DNA of 64,000 nt from Agriotes lineatus. Its lineage: Eukaryota > Arthropoda > Insecta > Coleoptera > Elateridae. Shown here piece after piece: positions 45,417 to 56,811 of the stretch; the stretch's first letter is position 1, and each line of letters starts with the position of its first letter. Location of the stretch: assembly GCA_940337035.1 (NCBI GenBank), contig CALNHX010001929.1:1-64000 (forward strand). Direction: 5' to 3'. The notes below the pieces were generated by a model, which saw nothing but the letters and a program-made list of their open reading frames with translations, ran no database searches and had not been told where the DNA came from. Made by a program: the position numbers and the translations under genes.

Positions 45417-45861
45417 TACATAACGATTAACTTTATTGAAAAATAATCCAACAATTAATATAATTATTCATTCTCAATTAAATTCAGCGGAATACTTCCA
45501 AAACACAGCATTTTAAAATTTTTAAAACAAGCCACACAGTTTGTTGGGGTTTAGTGTTACGTAACCTAGCGATATCACTAAGGACAGAACATCGTTGCTA
45601 AGCGATACTTTGCAACAAGGCTATTTATTTTTTGAGTACGTACATTGTTTTGTGAATATTTTGCATGGTGCCCAATATTCAGTGATATACTGCTGTTATT
45701 GGTTGAAAAAAGCAAATGTCTGCAATGTGATTGGCTTATATGTTATAGTGTTGAATAGTCATGGAAATTTGTGTGTATAAAATTCGTGTTCCCCCCCCCT
45801 CCCGGCCGTCCTTTTTAGATATCCCTCCCACGAATTTTTGGGTAGATACTGATTTCAATAT

Positions 45862-46030
45862 AAAGTATGATCAAAACTTTTCATCGAGCATGGTTGTGGA
45901 CTATTTCCTAATTTATGAATGCAACTATATTTATACTTAACATTTGATTTTTAAGTGATTTATAGTTGCATTCATAAATTAGGAACTATTCTATAGCCAT
46001 ACTAGATGAAAATAATTTTTGATCATACTA
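45862..46030. repeat. Hairpin with 65-base arms
   Basis: ATGATCAAAACTTTTCATC ... GAATGCAACTATA is matched by its complement ending at 46028; the loop is about 30 bases. A short palindromic MITE is possible. Confidence 0.7.
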
Positions 46031-46189
46031 TGTATATATAAAATCCACTCGTATCTGTCGCAAAATGAGGTGACCAACTTTATTGCACTTCCCGACTACT
46101 TACAAACCCTAGTCAGAACAGACATTCCGTGCGACCTAAGGTTGATGCAAAAAATCCCAAATCCTGAAAATTCAATATGGCAGCCTTAA

Positions 46190-46640
46190 AAAATGTCAGC
46201 TTTTTATGTTTCAACCCATACAGTCATTGCAAATCCTACAAAATAAAGCAATGAGAACGATAATTGGGTGTAACAGATATACCCCCATCCGGTGTATGCT
46301 AGAATGTTTGTCATGGTTGTCTATTAAGCAGAGGCTTTATTTGAGTGCAATGACAATGGTACATAAGATGAAGATGTCGATAACACTTGTTCATTTAAAC
46401 TTAAAAATGTACTTAGGAAGTGATGTCCATAATTATTCCACAACGCATAGAAATGACATAAGAAGTGAATTTGCCAATACTGTGGGAGGAAGATCACTTT
46501 TTGCACTGGGAATTAGTGAATACAATAAATTACCACTAAATATTAAAGCAATTACCAACAGGACATTTTAAAAGATCTCTAAGGGAACCACTGTTACAGT
46601 GTTTATTTATGTTATAGTATAATACATATACAGAGAGACT
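46190..46640 (+). pseudogene. LINE ORF2 C-terminal fragment
   Basis: An open stretch (46206-46571) encodes SLQILQNKAMRTIIGCNRY, MLECLSWLSIKQRLYLSAM and EYNKLPLNIKAI, the usual post-RT region of CR1/Jockey-like LINEs; RSLRE follows in another frame. The reverse transcriptase itself is missing. The next 340 bases (46641-46984) hold no gene, only a TTTA microsatellite near 46848-46872. Confidence 0.65.
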
Positions 46641-46984
46641 TAAAAGTATGGAGACACCGATTTGCTGTCGTTAATATTCATTTTATAAGAAAATTTTCAA
46701 TACAAAAGTTTTTTATGAAATTTTTATCTGCATATTGATATACACGAAAAATGTTATTATTTAATAGTTTTTTTGAGTTACGAATTTACGCGATATTTTT
46801 TTAAATGTTAATGTTATACTACTATTCGATAGAGATTTTTATTTTTTTCTCTTTATTTATTTATTTATTTTAGCCATTGAGTTACATGTATAGAGATACA
46901 AGAAAAAAAAAGACATGAAAACAAAATAAACTAATTGTATCATTCTTAATACATAGTATTAAAAAGAAAACAAAAATTATAAGC

Positions 46985-48118
46985 AATATAATTAAGGTAT
47001 GCTTACTTTAAGAGATTGCAACTCATCGTCCCTGGTGTGGGCAGAGGCCTCCCCATAGTGCTTCCAGGTTGGTCTGTCGGCTGTTAACTTTCTCCAATTC
47101 TTTCCTGCTTGCTGCATGAGATCATCTTCCCATCTTGTTATCGAGCATCCCTTCCTTCTCTTCCTCAGGTTTGGATACCACTGGGTTGTTCTTGCTGTCC
47201 ATCTGTCTGGCATTCTTCCCACGTGCCCCGCTCACTGCCATTTCAATTGTCGGCATTGTTGCGTAATACTGATTACACTTAGTCTTAAGCGGAGATCTGA
47301 GTTTCTTATACGGTCCATTTGCTTCACTTTCAAAAGTCGTCTTAACATTTTGTGTTCTGTTATTTCTAAAGTTCTCAACTGGGCTTTAGTAGCGCTCCAT
47401 GTCTATGCTCCATACGATAGAACTGGTATGACGCATCTATTGAAAGTTTTACCTTTCAATTTTTGGTTGTTCTGTCCCAAATTTTCTTTAGCGAGCAGAA
47501 TTTTCTCCAAGCTTGTTTGATCCGGTTTTGAATTTCTTTTTCTTGTCTGTTGCTAAAAGAGATTATTTGTCCTAGATATGTGGCGTGTTCTTTATATTCC
47601 AGAGTTTCTTGTTCTAATTTGATTGTCTTTTTTTCTGTGTTGGTTAAAATATGCGTTTTTTAAGTATTTATTTTTAGACCCACCTTTTTGCATTCATTGT
47701 TCAGCTGGTTTATCATTTTCTTTAGTTCTTGGCTGGCATTGGATAAGAGTAGGTACAATGTCATCCCCAAACCTAAGATTGGATAGTTTTTTCCCTGAAA
47801 TATTGATTCCGACATTGTTCCATTTTAGCTTCCTAAAGCACATCTCTAATCCGCATTGAAAAGTAGTGGAGAAAGAGGATTGCCCTGTCGGACACCTCGT
47901 TGTAATGGAAATTTTGCCCGTTTACTTCTGTTTTTATATAAGCTTTAGCTTTTTTGTAAATTTCTTTTATTAGTTGTACATATTTGTTAGGGACTTCCTG
48001 TGACAGTAAAGCGTGGATTATTGCGGTGTGTTCTATACTGTCAAAAGCTTTTTCAAAATCGATTAGAGCTATGTATATTAATGGAATTTGGTATTCTAAA
48101 TGTTTTTCTATTATTGTA
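46985..48118 (-). pseudogene. RTE-like LINE, 3' part of ORF2, degenerate
   Basis: On the minus strand: IEKHLEYQIP, YIALIDFEKAFDSIEH and LIKEIYKKAKAYIKTEVNG (48118-47880) of the RT palm; then, with frame changes, EYKEHATYLGQIISFSNRQE and EKEIQNRIKQAWRKFCSL (about 47600-47480); finally MPDRWTARTTQWYPNL and ITRWEDDLMQQAGKNW (47222-47050). This is the RT-to-C-terminus order of RTE-like elements. The catalytic DD box is lost or scrambled. The 5' end abuts the pogo-like gene at about 48118. Confidence 0.75.
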
Positions 48119-49383
48119 TGTATTTTCAATTGCGACGAGACAAGCATAACCATAGTGCAACATAAGTACCAAAAAGTTGTCGCTTTGAAAGGAAAAAAAC
48201 AAGTTTCAACCCTTTCATCTGTCGAAAGAGGCTCCCTTATGACAGTTGTCATGTGTTCAACGCAACAGGCCTTTATATTTCACCATTAATAATTTTTCCT
48301 AGGAAAAATATACAACTCGAGTTAATAAATGGCATGCCTCCTGGTTTCACATATGCTTGCCACTCATCAGGCTGGATACAACAAGAAATATTTGTTCAGT
48401 GGTTGAGACATTTTATCAACCATATAAAGCCAATCCGGGATGATCCAGTTGTACTCGCCCTCGATGGATACTACACCCACACCAGGAATTTAGAAGTCAT
48501 CACTGTAGCAAGAGAGAATAATGTTTATATTGTCTGCTTACCGCCGCATTCAACAAATAAGATGCAACCTTTGGATGTTGCATTTATGTCGCCATTCAAA
48601 ACAGTTTATGCACAGGAAATTACAAGATGGTTGAAACAAAATCCTAGACGCGGTGTAACAGTTTATCAAATAGGACAACTCTTTGGGAAGGTTTATATGA
48701 GAGCAGCAGTGTGGAGACTGCAGTAAATTTCTTCAAAAAACAGGTCTTTTTCCTGTCGATCGCAATGTTTTCAAAGAAGAAAAATTTGTAACTGAGTCGT
48801 TAAATACAAGTGATTTGGTATATGAAACTCTACCAATTGAAGAGATTGGCGAAATTTTATTATCGGTAGAAGAAGCAGAAGTAACAGAAGCCCATCCCTC
48901 AACCTCAACAAAGTTGGTGTTACCTTCCGAATTGTTGCCTATCCCGAAGTTAGCCGAGAATATAGCAAAAAAGAAAAAATCTAATGCAGGCAAAGCTGTT
49001 ATTGTCACTAGTACAAAGATGAGTTAGAAACAGGTCTAACTAAAAAGAATAGTCCTGTTATATCTAGAATAAAGAGAAACATAATGTCTGTTTGTAAGCC
49101 AAAGAGGGCTCTTGAAAAGAAACAGAAGCAAAATAGAATTAAAAAATGAAGATTGTCTTCATCGTCATCATCGGGCGCTGAGGTTGAAGTAACCTTAGAT
49201 GATGGCGATGAGTCACCATTTACTGAAGATGAAGATGATGCAGCATGTATTATTTGCAACGCTCTTTTTTCTGACAATTGTTCTGGTGAAGAATGGATTC
49301 GATGTATTATGTGTTTGAAATGAGCTCAAGTGAATGTGCGGGGTACTCAGTACTCAAGTACTGTTGTGATTTATGTAAATAAC
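48119..49383 (+). pseudogene. Pogo-like DDE transposase with C-terminal PHD-like finger
   Basis: Plus strand: NCDETSITIVQHKYQKVVAL and VSTLSSVERGSLMTVV (48125-48250), then after a one-base loss FNATGLYI and FPRKN, GWIQQEIFVQWLRHFI, LALDGYYTHTRN, CLPPHSTNKMQPLDVAFMSP and QIGQLFGKVY (to 48726). DET, LDG and PLD supply the three catalytic acids of a DDE_1 (pogo/jerky-type) nuclease. The tail, again with frame changes, has PKLAENIAKKKK and finally CIICNALF, EEWIRCIMC and YCCDLCK, a PHD-like zinc finger, with a stop replacing its tryptophan. The N-terminal DNA-binding part is missing. Several frameshifts make it non-functional. Confidence 0.75.
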
Positions 49384-49599
49384 ATGTATTTGCGTTTTTT
49401 TCTTTTTGAATTAACACAGTTCTTTTGAACGAATTGTGTATTTTTTCTCAGCACCATCCACTTATTTTCAACTCTTGCTTGTGCACCCCAAATTAGGAGA
49501 GCTACGTGCCTAATATGGGATTTGCAGTAGACATGTTTAGGCAATGTTTTTGGTTAGTAAATACAAAGAAACTGTCATTTTGAGTTACCTCACTTACAA

Positions 49600-50010
49600 T
49601 AGATAAAATGACGTGTAAGTTGCCGTATTTACAGTTTCCTCGAAAAAAAATTTCTATGTGATCTTTGACTTAAATAAAAAGTACCCCATATTAGGCGACT
49701 TTCCTCCACCACTGGATGTCAGGCGAGATTTGTACTTCCAGTTAGATGGATCCCCAGTTCATAACGCAAGAATAGTGCAAGCATGGTTAAACGAGAACTT
49801 TGCATTAAGATGGATAGGTCGTAATAGCCCTTTAATAGAGTGGGCTGAGAGATCGCCTAACATTACACCACTCGACTTTTTTCTTTGGGGAACTATTAAA
49901 AATGTTGTGTATGCATCTAGACCTCAAAACATACAGGAATTGTGTCAGAGAATCTGACAAGCCTGCCGAGAATTAATCCAGAAATATTAACGACGAGTTG
50001 TATTATTTTC
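49600..50010 (+). pseudogene. Mariner-type (IS630 superfamily) transposase C-terminal fragment
   Basis: The open stretch 49658-49957 encodes YFQLDGSPVHNARIV (second catalytic Asp), LRWIGRNSPLIEWAERSPNI and TPLDFFLWGTIKNVVYA (third catalytic Asp), then RPQNIQELCQRI. There are 42 residues between the two Asp, wider than DD34D mariner. The N-terminal half is absent. Confidence 0.7.
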
Positions 50011-50868
50011 TTGTTTCATGACACTTATTATTGTAATAACAAATTATCTACTGACGGTATAAAAATGTTGAAAAACTTAAAAATGAAAAATTTTCAGTGA
50101 AATTTGGTATTTGGGCTTTTTGAGTAATTTGCAACAACTTTTCTTAATACTTTTTTGCTGTCTTAATCACTACTATGACTTTACTTGAAACACTACTTTT
50201 TATTTTAATCATAGTTGGCTAGATTTTGACTTTTATAGAAACTATTCATACAAAAAAATGTGTTGTCGTGGCATGCACAACTGATAAAAATTTTATGTTA
50301 ATTGCTTTCAAAATAAAAAATTATTTAGGCCTTTACTACATTTGCATCTTAAAATAATTATAATTGAAATTATTTGCACAGGTTTTCTAAATCCTTCACA
50401 GTTTTTATGCCCACTCGTTGGCTATTTTTGTTTACAATGATAACGCCATCATATGTTCATACATTTTTTGCCAAATCTCTCGCTTGTAGTACCTAAAATA
50501 CCCGACTTTGTTTTTGAGAGATTCTACTTGACAATAATTTGCTTATGGAGTTTTTCATGCACAAGTGCAAATTGCAGTACTCCAGATTTTTTCTTAGAAT
50601 TAAGCAGCAGAATTAAGTCTAATTATAAAATGGAACTTAACGATCTAGGGTAACTTTGATTTCTTTGTCGTTTGAGGTGAATTTGTACCAGAATTTTGTT
50701 TTTATAGCAAAATAATAAAACATGAAAAATACAAATTTTACTGGTCAATAATCAAATGTTGGCATATTGCAAATTTTATCGTAGGTTAATGGCAATCTTT
50801 TTGTTGTAGGTCTGAAGATATTTAACTTCCATTGGATTAACAGAAACTCTGACGTTTATAAAACTATA
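50011..50868. other. No gene; possible 5' exon boundary for the zinc-finger gene
   Basis: AT-rich. A splice-acceptor-like tract (CAATCTTTTTGTTGTAG, AG at 50808-50809) lies 60 bases before the zinc-finger ATG, and the frame upstream of that ATG is closed by a TAA, consistent with a 5' UTR exon junction. No promoter was identified. Confidence 0.35.
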
Positions 50869-52494
50869 ATGGACAACAAACAAGAAACTATAAATGGTAA
50901 ATCTTGTAGTTCTGAACAAACTACATCATGCATATCACAGAACATAGATAGTAGTGAAAATGTTGACAAGCTCTACATCAAACAAGAAAGAATCAAAAGT
51001 ACTACTTTAGCCACACATATAAACACTCACGCAGAAGAAACACTTTACAGTAGCTCTGTTTGTGATTTAAAAATAACACAGAAAAGTAATTTGGTTACTC
51101 ATGTGAGGTCACATACAGGAGAAAAGCCTTACAGTTGTTCTATCTGTGAATACAAAACAACATATAAAAGTAGTTTAGTTAAACATGTAAGGATTCATAC
51201 AGGAGAAAAATCTCATAGTTGTTCTGTCCATGATTTCAAAACAACGCACAAAAATAGTTTAGTTAGACATAGGAGGACTCCTATAGGTGAAAAGCCTTAT
51301 GTTTGCACTGTGTGTGATTTTAAAACAACATACAAAGGTAGTTTAGTTATACATGTAAGGTCACACACAGGAGAAAAGCCGTATGTTTGTTCGATTTGTG
51401 ATTTCAAAGCAACACAAAAAGGTAGTTTAATTACACACATGAGGACTCATACAGGCGAAAAGCCTTATATTTGCTCTGTGTGTGATTTCAAAACAACACA
51501 AAAATGTAATTTAGTTGCACATATGAGGAGGACTCATACATGCGAAAAGCCTTATATTTGCACTGTGTGTGATTTCAAAACATCTCAAAAAAGTCATTTA
51601 GTTGCACATATTAGAATTCATACAGGCGAAAAGCCTTATATCTGCACTGTGTGTGATTTCAAAACATCTCATAAAAGTGAGTTAGTTGCACATATGAGGA
51701 TTCATACAGGTGAAAAGCCGTATGTTTGTTCGGTTTGTGATTACAAAACGACACGAAAAAGTAATTTAGTTACACATATGAGGACTCATACAGGCGAAAA
51801 GCCTTATATTTGCTCTGTGTGTGATTTCAAAACGACACAAAAAGGTAGTTTAATTACACATATGAGGACTCATACAGGCGAAAAGCCTTATATTTGCTTT
51901 GTTTGTTATTTCAAAACATCCCAAAAAAGTCATTTAGTTGCACATATGAGAACTCATACAGGCGAAAAGCCTTATATTTGCACTGTGTGTGATTTCAGAA
52001 CATCTCATAAAAGTGATTTAGTTGCACATATGAGGATTCATACAGGTGAAAAGCCGTATGTTTGTTCGGTTTGTGATTACAAAACGACACGAAAAAGTAA
52101 TTTAGTTACACATATGAGGACTCATACAGGCGAAAAGCCTTATATTTGCTCTGTGTGTGATTTCAAAACGACACAAAAAGGTAGTTTAATTACACATATG
52201 AGGACTCATACAGGTGAAAAGCCTTATATTTGCTTTGTTTGTTATTTCAAAACATCCCAAAAAAGTCAGTTAGTTGCACATATGAGAACTCATGCAGGCG
52301 AAAAGCCTTATATTTGCACTGTGTGTGATTTCAGAACATCTCATAAAAGTGATTTAGTTGCACATGTGAAGTCACACACAGGAGAAAAGCCTTATATTTG
52401 CGTTGTCTGTGGTTTCAAAACATTCCATAAAAGTCATTTAGTTGAACATATGAGAACTCATACAGGCGAAAAGCCTTATATTTGCACTGTGTGA
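50869..52494 (+). CDS. C2H2 zinc-finger protein, 541 residues, 17 finger units
   Basis: Starts at the ATG at 50869 (MDNKQETINGKSC). About 60 residues of Ser/Glu/Lys-rich leader without a ZAD, BTB or KRAB domain are followed by tandem fingers of the form C-x2-C-x12-H-x3-H joined by TGEKPY linkers. Finger 1 lacks the linker and its first Cys; finger 3 has lost one Cys (SVHDF) and its last His (RRTP), so about 15 are intact. Predicted contact residues (-1,2,3,6) vary among a few types, for example R-S-N-T, Q-G-S-T, Q-S-H-A and H-S-D-A, suggesting sequence-specific nuclear DNA or RNA binding. The ORF ends inside the 18th finger (YICTV) because two bases of a TGTGTG run are missing. The full protein may have been longer; the truncated one could still work. 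Confidence 0.8.
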   Translation: MDNKQETINGKSCSSEQTTSCISQNIDSSENVDKLYIKQERIKSTTLATHINTHAEETLYSSSVCDLKITQKSNLVTHVRSHTGEKPYSCSICEYKTTYKSSLVKHVRIHTGEKSHSCSVHDFKTTHKNSLVRHRRTPIGEKPYVCTVCDFKTTYKGSLVIHVRSHTGEKPYVCSICDFKATQKGSLITHMRTHTGEKPYICSVCDFKTTQKCNLVAHMRRTHTCEKPYICTVCDFKTSQKSHLVAHIRIHTGEKPYICTVCDFKTSHKSELVAHMRIHTGEKPYVCSVCDYKTTRKSNLVTHMRTHTGEKPYICSVCDFKTTQKGSLITHMRTHTGEKPYICFVCYFKTSQKSHLVAHMRTHTGEKPYICTVCDFRTSHKSDLVAHMRIHTGEKPYVCSVCDYKTTRKSNLVTHMRTHTGEKPYICSVCDFKTTQKGSLITHMRTHTGEKPYICFVCYFKTSQKSQLVAHMRTHAGEKPYICTVCDFRTSHKSDLVAHVKSHTGEKPYICVVCGFKTFHKSHLVEHMRTHTGEKPYICTV

Positions 52495-53775
52495 TTTCGA
52501 AACATCTCATAAAAGTGAGTTAGTTGCACATATGAGGATTCATACAGGTGAAAAGCCGTATGTTTGTTCGGTTTGTGATTACAAAACGACACGAAAAAGT
52601 AATTTAGTTACACATATGAGGACTCATACAGGCGAAAAGCCTTATATTTGCTCTGTGTGTGATTTCAAAACGACACAAAAAGGTAGTTTAATTACACATA
52701 TGAGGACTCATACAGGTGAAAAGCCTTATATTTGCTTTGTTTGTTATTTCAAAACATCCCAAAAAAGTCAGTTAGTTGCACATATGAGAACTCATGCAGG
52801 CGAAAAGCCTTATATTTGCACTGTGTGTGATTTCAGAACATCTCATAAAAGTGATTTAGTTGCACATGTGAAGTCACACACAGGAGAAAAGCCTTATATT
52901 TGCGTTGTCTGTGGTTTCAAAACATTCCATAAAAGTCATTTAGTTGAACATATGAGAACTCATACAGGCGAAAAGCCTTATATTTGCACTGTGTGATTTC
53001 GAAACATCTCATAAAAGTGAGTTAGTTGCACATATGAGGATTCATACAGGTGAAAAGCCGTATGTTTGTTCGGTTTGTGATTACAAAACGACACGAAAAA
53101 GTAATTTAGTTACACATATGAGGACTCATACAGACGAAAAGCCTTATATTTGCTCTGTGTGTGATTTCAAAACGACACAAAAAGGTAGTTTAATTACACA
53201 TATGAGGACTCATACAGGCGAAAAGCCTTATATTTGCTTTGTTTGTTATTTCAAAACATCCCAAAAAAGTCATTTAGTTGCACATATGAGAACTCATACA
53301 GGCGAAAAGCCTTATATTTGCACTGTGTGTGATTTCAGAACATCTCATAAAAGTGATTTAGTTGCACATGTGAAGTCACACACAGGAGAAAAGCCTTATA
53401 TTTGCGTTGTCTGTGGTTTCAAAACATTCCATAAAAATCATTTAGTTGAACATATGAGGATTCATTCAGGTCAAAAGCCTTATATTTGCTCTGTGTGTGA
53501 TTTCAAAACAACACATAAGCATTGTTTAGTTAGACATATGAGGACCCATACAGGCGAAAAGCCTTATATTTGCACTGTTTGTGATTTCAAAGCAACCCAA
53601 AAAAGTCATGTAGTTGCACATATGAGGACTCATACAGGTGAAAAGCCGTATATTTGCTTTGTGATTTCAAAACAACACGAAAAAGTAATTTAGTTGCGCA
53701 TATGAGGATTCATACAGGGGAAGCGCCTTCTATTTGCTCTGTTAGTGATTTCAAAACAACACACAAAGCTTAGAA
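52495..53775 (+). pseudogene. Zinc-finger array continuation, frameshifted three times
   Basis: About 14 further finger units continue downstream in two other frames: 52532-52996 and 53034-53693. The first block ends with exactly the same two-base loss (YICTV stop) as the main ORF, 502 bases later, and the second block ends with a four-base loss (ICFVISKQHEK). A last remnant (KTTRKSNLVAHMRIH, then APSICSVSDF) stops at 53775. Finger sequences are nearly identical to those upstream, so this is recent tandem amplification rather than an old separate gene. Confidence 0.75.
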
Positions 53776-53935
53776 TTGACGCATTGGGGAGGAAAATTTG
53801 TCTTGTCTTTTGAATTTTATTTACTGCCCAGCTCCTATCAACCAGCGACGTTATATAAATGCTGTGTGCTCATATGCTCAGCATTCAGATAATTATTTTC
53901 CTTCTTTTTAGTCTGTCCTCTTTACCGACAGAACA

Positions 53936-54024
53936 ATGGGCGAAAGTGTGCAATGACTCATAGGGTAGTGCGTGTCAATGTTTTTGCATGCACTACTCTA
54001 TTAGTCATTGCACACTTTCGCCGA
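53936..54024. repeat. Hairpin downstream of the zinc-finger gene
   Basis: GCGAAAGTGTGCAATGACT and GTAGTGC pair with their complements (AGTCATTGCACACTTTCGC) around a loop of about 12 bases. It may be a small palindromic MITE or act as a 3' RNA hairpin. Confidence 0.65.
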
Positions 54025-54049
54025 TTTTTCTGTCCATTGCTACACGTCT

Positions 54050-56770
54050 CACGGTAGCAGTGTCGCAGCTCTTTTATTCCAGGTTGTAGGCGGTTGGCCT
54101 TTCCGCTTTCTGATCTTATTTTTCACACCTTCTTGATCAGTCTGTTATTGTCCATTCTGTGCAAATGACCTAACCATATTAGCTGACTGCATTCAATGTA
54201 TTTCAGCATTGGTTTTATATTCAGACTACCTCTTATATCCGTATTTCTTAATCTGTTATACCTCGTAAGACCTGCCATTCTGCGTAGATATTTCATTTCA
54301 ACTGAATGCAACCTGTTTTTTTTATCACTGTTCACACCCAGTTTTCACAACTGTAACATAAAAGTTAAAATATATATCGTGATATGCATTATGGTTGTCA
54401 TTTTCTTTGACATTTCTTTTTTGTTAATTACGGTGTTAATGAATAATAGCGTTTTATTACAGAATTAATACGATTGTTGAGTTCGGTGTCTAACTTTTCA
54501 TTTTAACTTATTATCTGTATTCGTAATTATCTACTTGGGACAGCTGTTTGTTTTCTAGGATTGTGGTGATATTTCTTCTCTTTCTACTGATTGCCATTAT
54601 TATTAGTTTTATCTTTGTTGATTACTATGCCTTGTTCCTTTAATACCGGGTGGGCATAAATATCTGTGACGCATTACCTTTGGAATGAGCAACACTAAAA
54701 AAAATTATGAATTCAACTACCTAACCTAAATAACAAATGTCATTCATGTCATCACAACTGACATTCCTAGGTGTCAAAATGATTACAGATCCCTATAATT
54801 TATTATTATTATTGAAATATAATACACAGAATAAACACCTAAAGGACTCAGAAGCGACACTTTCTGTTTGGCAGGTGTCTAAAAATCAGCGCATAACCAT
54901 GTTGTCGCCGAGTAGATTTGTGTTTCCATGCATTGGTTTTAACACAATTTCAGCGATTTACAACCGTGTTTTATTACAAATTAGTAGAAAAATTAGATTT
55001 ATTTGAACATGAGTGCATTAAAAGGTGGTCGGTGGTGTGCAATCATATGTAATTTTTTAAATATTCCGCTTGTTCTATTGTCTTTCAATATGGCCGCCAT
55101 AGCTGAAATCGGCTACTTGAACATCAAAGGCACCACTGGGAGTGTCGCATCTGAGTTCATTAGGTGTTTATTCTGTGATAATGCTAACCAACATTTATAA
55201 CTAGCTAATTCCATGGCTACCGGGATCACAGATATTTATGCCCATCCGGTATATTGCAGTTGTTCTGACTACCATAATTACTAGGTCATCTGCATGCATT
55301 AATTCTGAAATTAAGACTAGTTTTATATTCCTATAACCTAATCTCATTTGATTTGTATCTCTTTTCGTTTCTTTCAGAACGTAATTCATTAATATTATAA
55401 AAAGTAATGTTTTGTTATAAAATTTTCAAATGATAGATTACACATTCTTACGTAGTTCCTGGTATTTTTGTAAAATCTTTCTGTGGCACATATTAAATGT
55501 TTATCCACCCTCTTTTCTTTAAGCGCTTCCCAAACTTTTGCTCTTGGCACTGAATCAAAGCTTTTTTGCAGATCTATAAAGCCAGCTACCATTTCCTTAC
55601 TGCATGATCGTCTTTTCCATTACTTGTTTTATCACAAAAATGCAATCTTGTACAGCTCGACCTGCTGTGTTTTATCCAAATGATCTTCTACAACACGTCT
55701 CTAACCTTCCATTCTAAAATTCTCTCGTACACCTTGCTTGCTACACTTAGGAGGGATATGCCCCTATAATTGTCACAGTTGGTTTTATCTTTTTTTTGTG
55801 TAAAATTATGGTCACATCCCTATCAAATGCTACTCATTTTTGCTTCCAAAATCAATTACTTTATAGAACATCTGCAGCCCCACCTCACTTGTCGATTTTA
55901 CCATTTCTGCCATGAATGGAAGCGTTGTTATTTTGTAAGTTCTCGATTTTCATTTTCCATATTATCTACCTTTATCGATGCCATAAATGACTTCATTTTC
56001 TCGTGTCTTATTGTAGTTTTACTTAGTTTTTTGGAATTGCAGCTGCCACTACACCTCTTTGTTTTTTGCTTCAATAATGTTCTTCACCATTCACAAATGG
56101 CTTAAGATAACCAATTTTGGCGTTGTTATCCTTCGCTTTTTCAACTTAAGGAATACATGTAATTTCGAGTTGCACTTCCCTCTCCTCCTTTGTTAGGTCC
56201 TAATCAACATGCAATGATTTTATTCTTAGTTTACTCTTTTGTTTTAATACTTCTTATCCAAATGCTATGACTTTTTCACTTCTCTGTTATATTTTAACTC
56301 ATTTTCTAAAAAAATGTCTACTCCTTGTACTTCCTCACCCTTTTGTACCTAAATGCCTTTGATTATAATTTTATTTCTCTTCTTTTCTCTATCTTACTTT
56401 TCCATTCTCGCTTCTAAGGCTTGATATCTTTATTTAGCTCCTTCTATTCTGCCTCCTATTTCTCTTCTTTAATTCTTAGCTCAGTTTTTATTTCCCGCAT
56501 GTCTGAGAGTAATATCTTCATCGTATTCTTTATTTCCTCCATATTGCCTTCTTGGTCTCTTGTTTCTTCCGTACTCTGCTTTACCGCAGTTTCTCGCGCT
56601 GCCTCTCTTTTGTAGGAATCTGGGAATCTTAATACTTTCTGGCTTTTTGCAAATATTCTTCCTTCGCTCTAATTTTAATATTGGTGTTTACTCTTTTTCT
56701 TTTATTCAGATCCTCCAATATTCTTCTATCCATTTATGTTGAACCGTCGCACTCCGATATCATGCATATG
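54050..56770 (-). pseudogene. LINE with ORF1 and ORF2 remnants, internally deleted and interrupted
   Basis: Reading 5' to 3' on the minus strand: a coiled-coil and RRM-like ORF1 remnant (EEIKNTMKILLSDMREIKTE, then IIIKGI, VQKGEEVQGVDIFLENELK and VDxDLTKEE, about 56600-56180), then an ORF2 remnant with DNYRGISLLSVASKVYER (about 55740), GFIDLQKSFDSVPR (55590), a HADDLVIM catalytic box (about 55290), INKDKTNNN (about 54590) and NRLHSVEMKYLRRMAGLTR with QLIWLGHLHRMDNNR (54335-54130). No endonuclease lies between ORF1 and RT, so about 700 bases are missing. Frameshifts are frequent. A TA-flanked MITE (54646-55249) interrupts the RT. Confidence 0.65.
54646..55249. mobile_element. TA-flanked MITE, 604 bp (CCGGGTGGGCATAAATA ends)
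   Basis: Ends CCGGGTGGGCATAAATATC and its complement GATATTTATGCCCATCCGG are bordered by TA (54644-54645, 55250-55251). It separates LINE pieces encoding HADDLVIM and INKDKT. The short ORFs inside have no transposase motifs. Confidence 0.75.
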
Positions 56771-56811
56771 TCTGCGGCTCAACCTGCCAGGGCTCTAGTT
56801 TTCAGTAATTT

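Noticed and set aside
45785..45805. C-rich run as a possible G-quadruplex
   Set aside because: A single C-run without four spaced G-tracts on the other strand; not enough support.
47116..47859. Plus-strand ORFs of 78 and 134 codons
   Set aside because: Antisense to an RTE-like LINE remnant whose minus frames carry recognisable motifs.
48733..49277. Minus-strand Ser/Asp-rich ORFs
   Set aside because: Antisense to the acidic and lysine-rich tail of the pogo-like transposase.
50869..53775. Zinc-finger tandem repeats as a non-coding satellite
   Set aside because: The 84-base period keeps Cys, His and linker codons over 17 units in one open frame with synonymous variation, so it is coding in origin.
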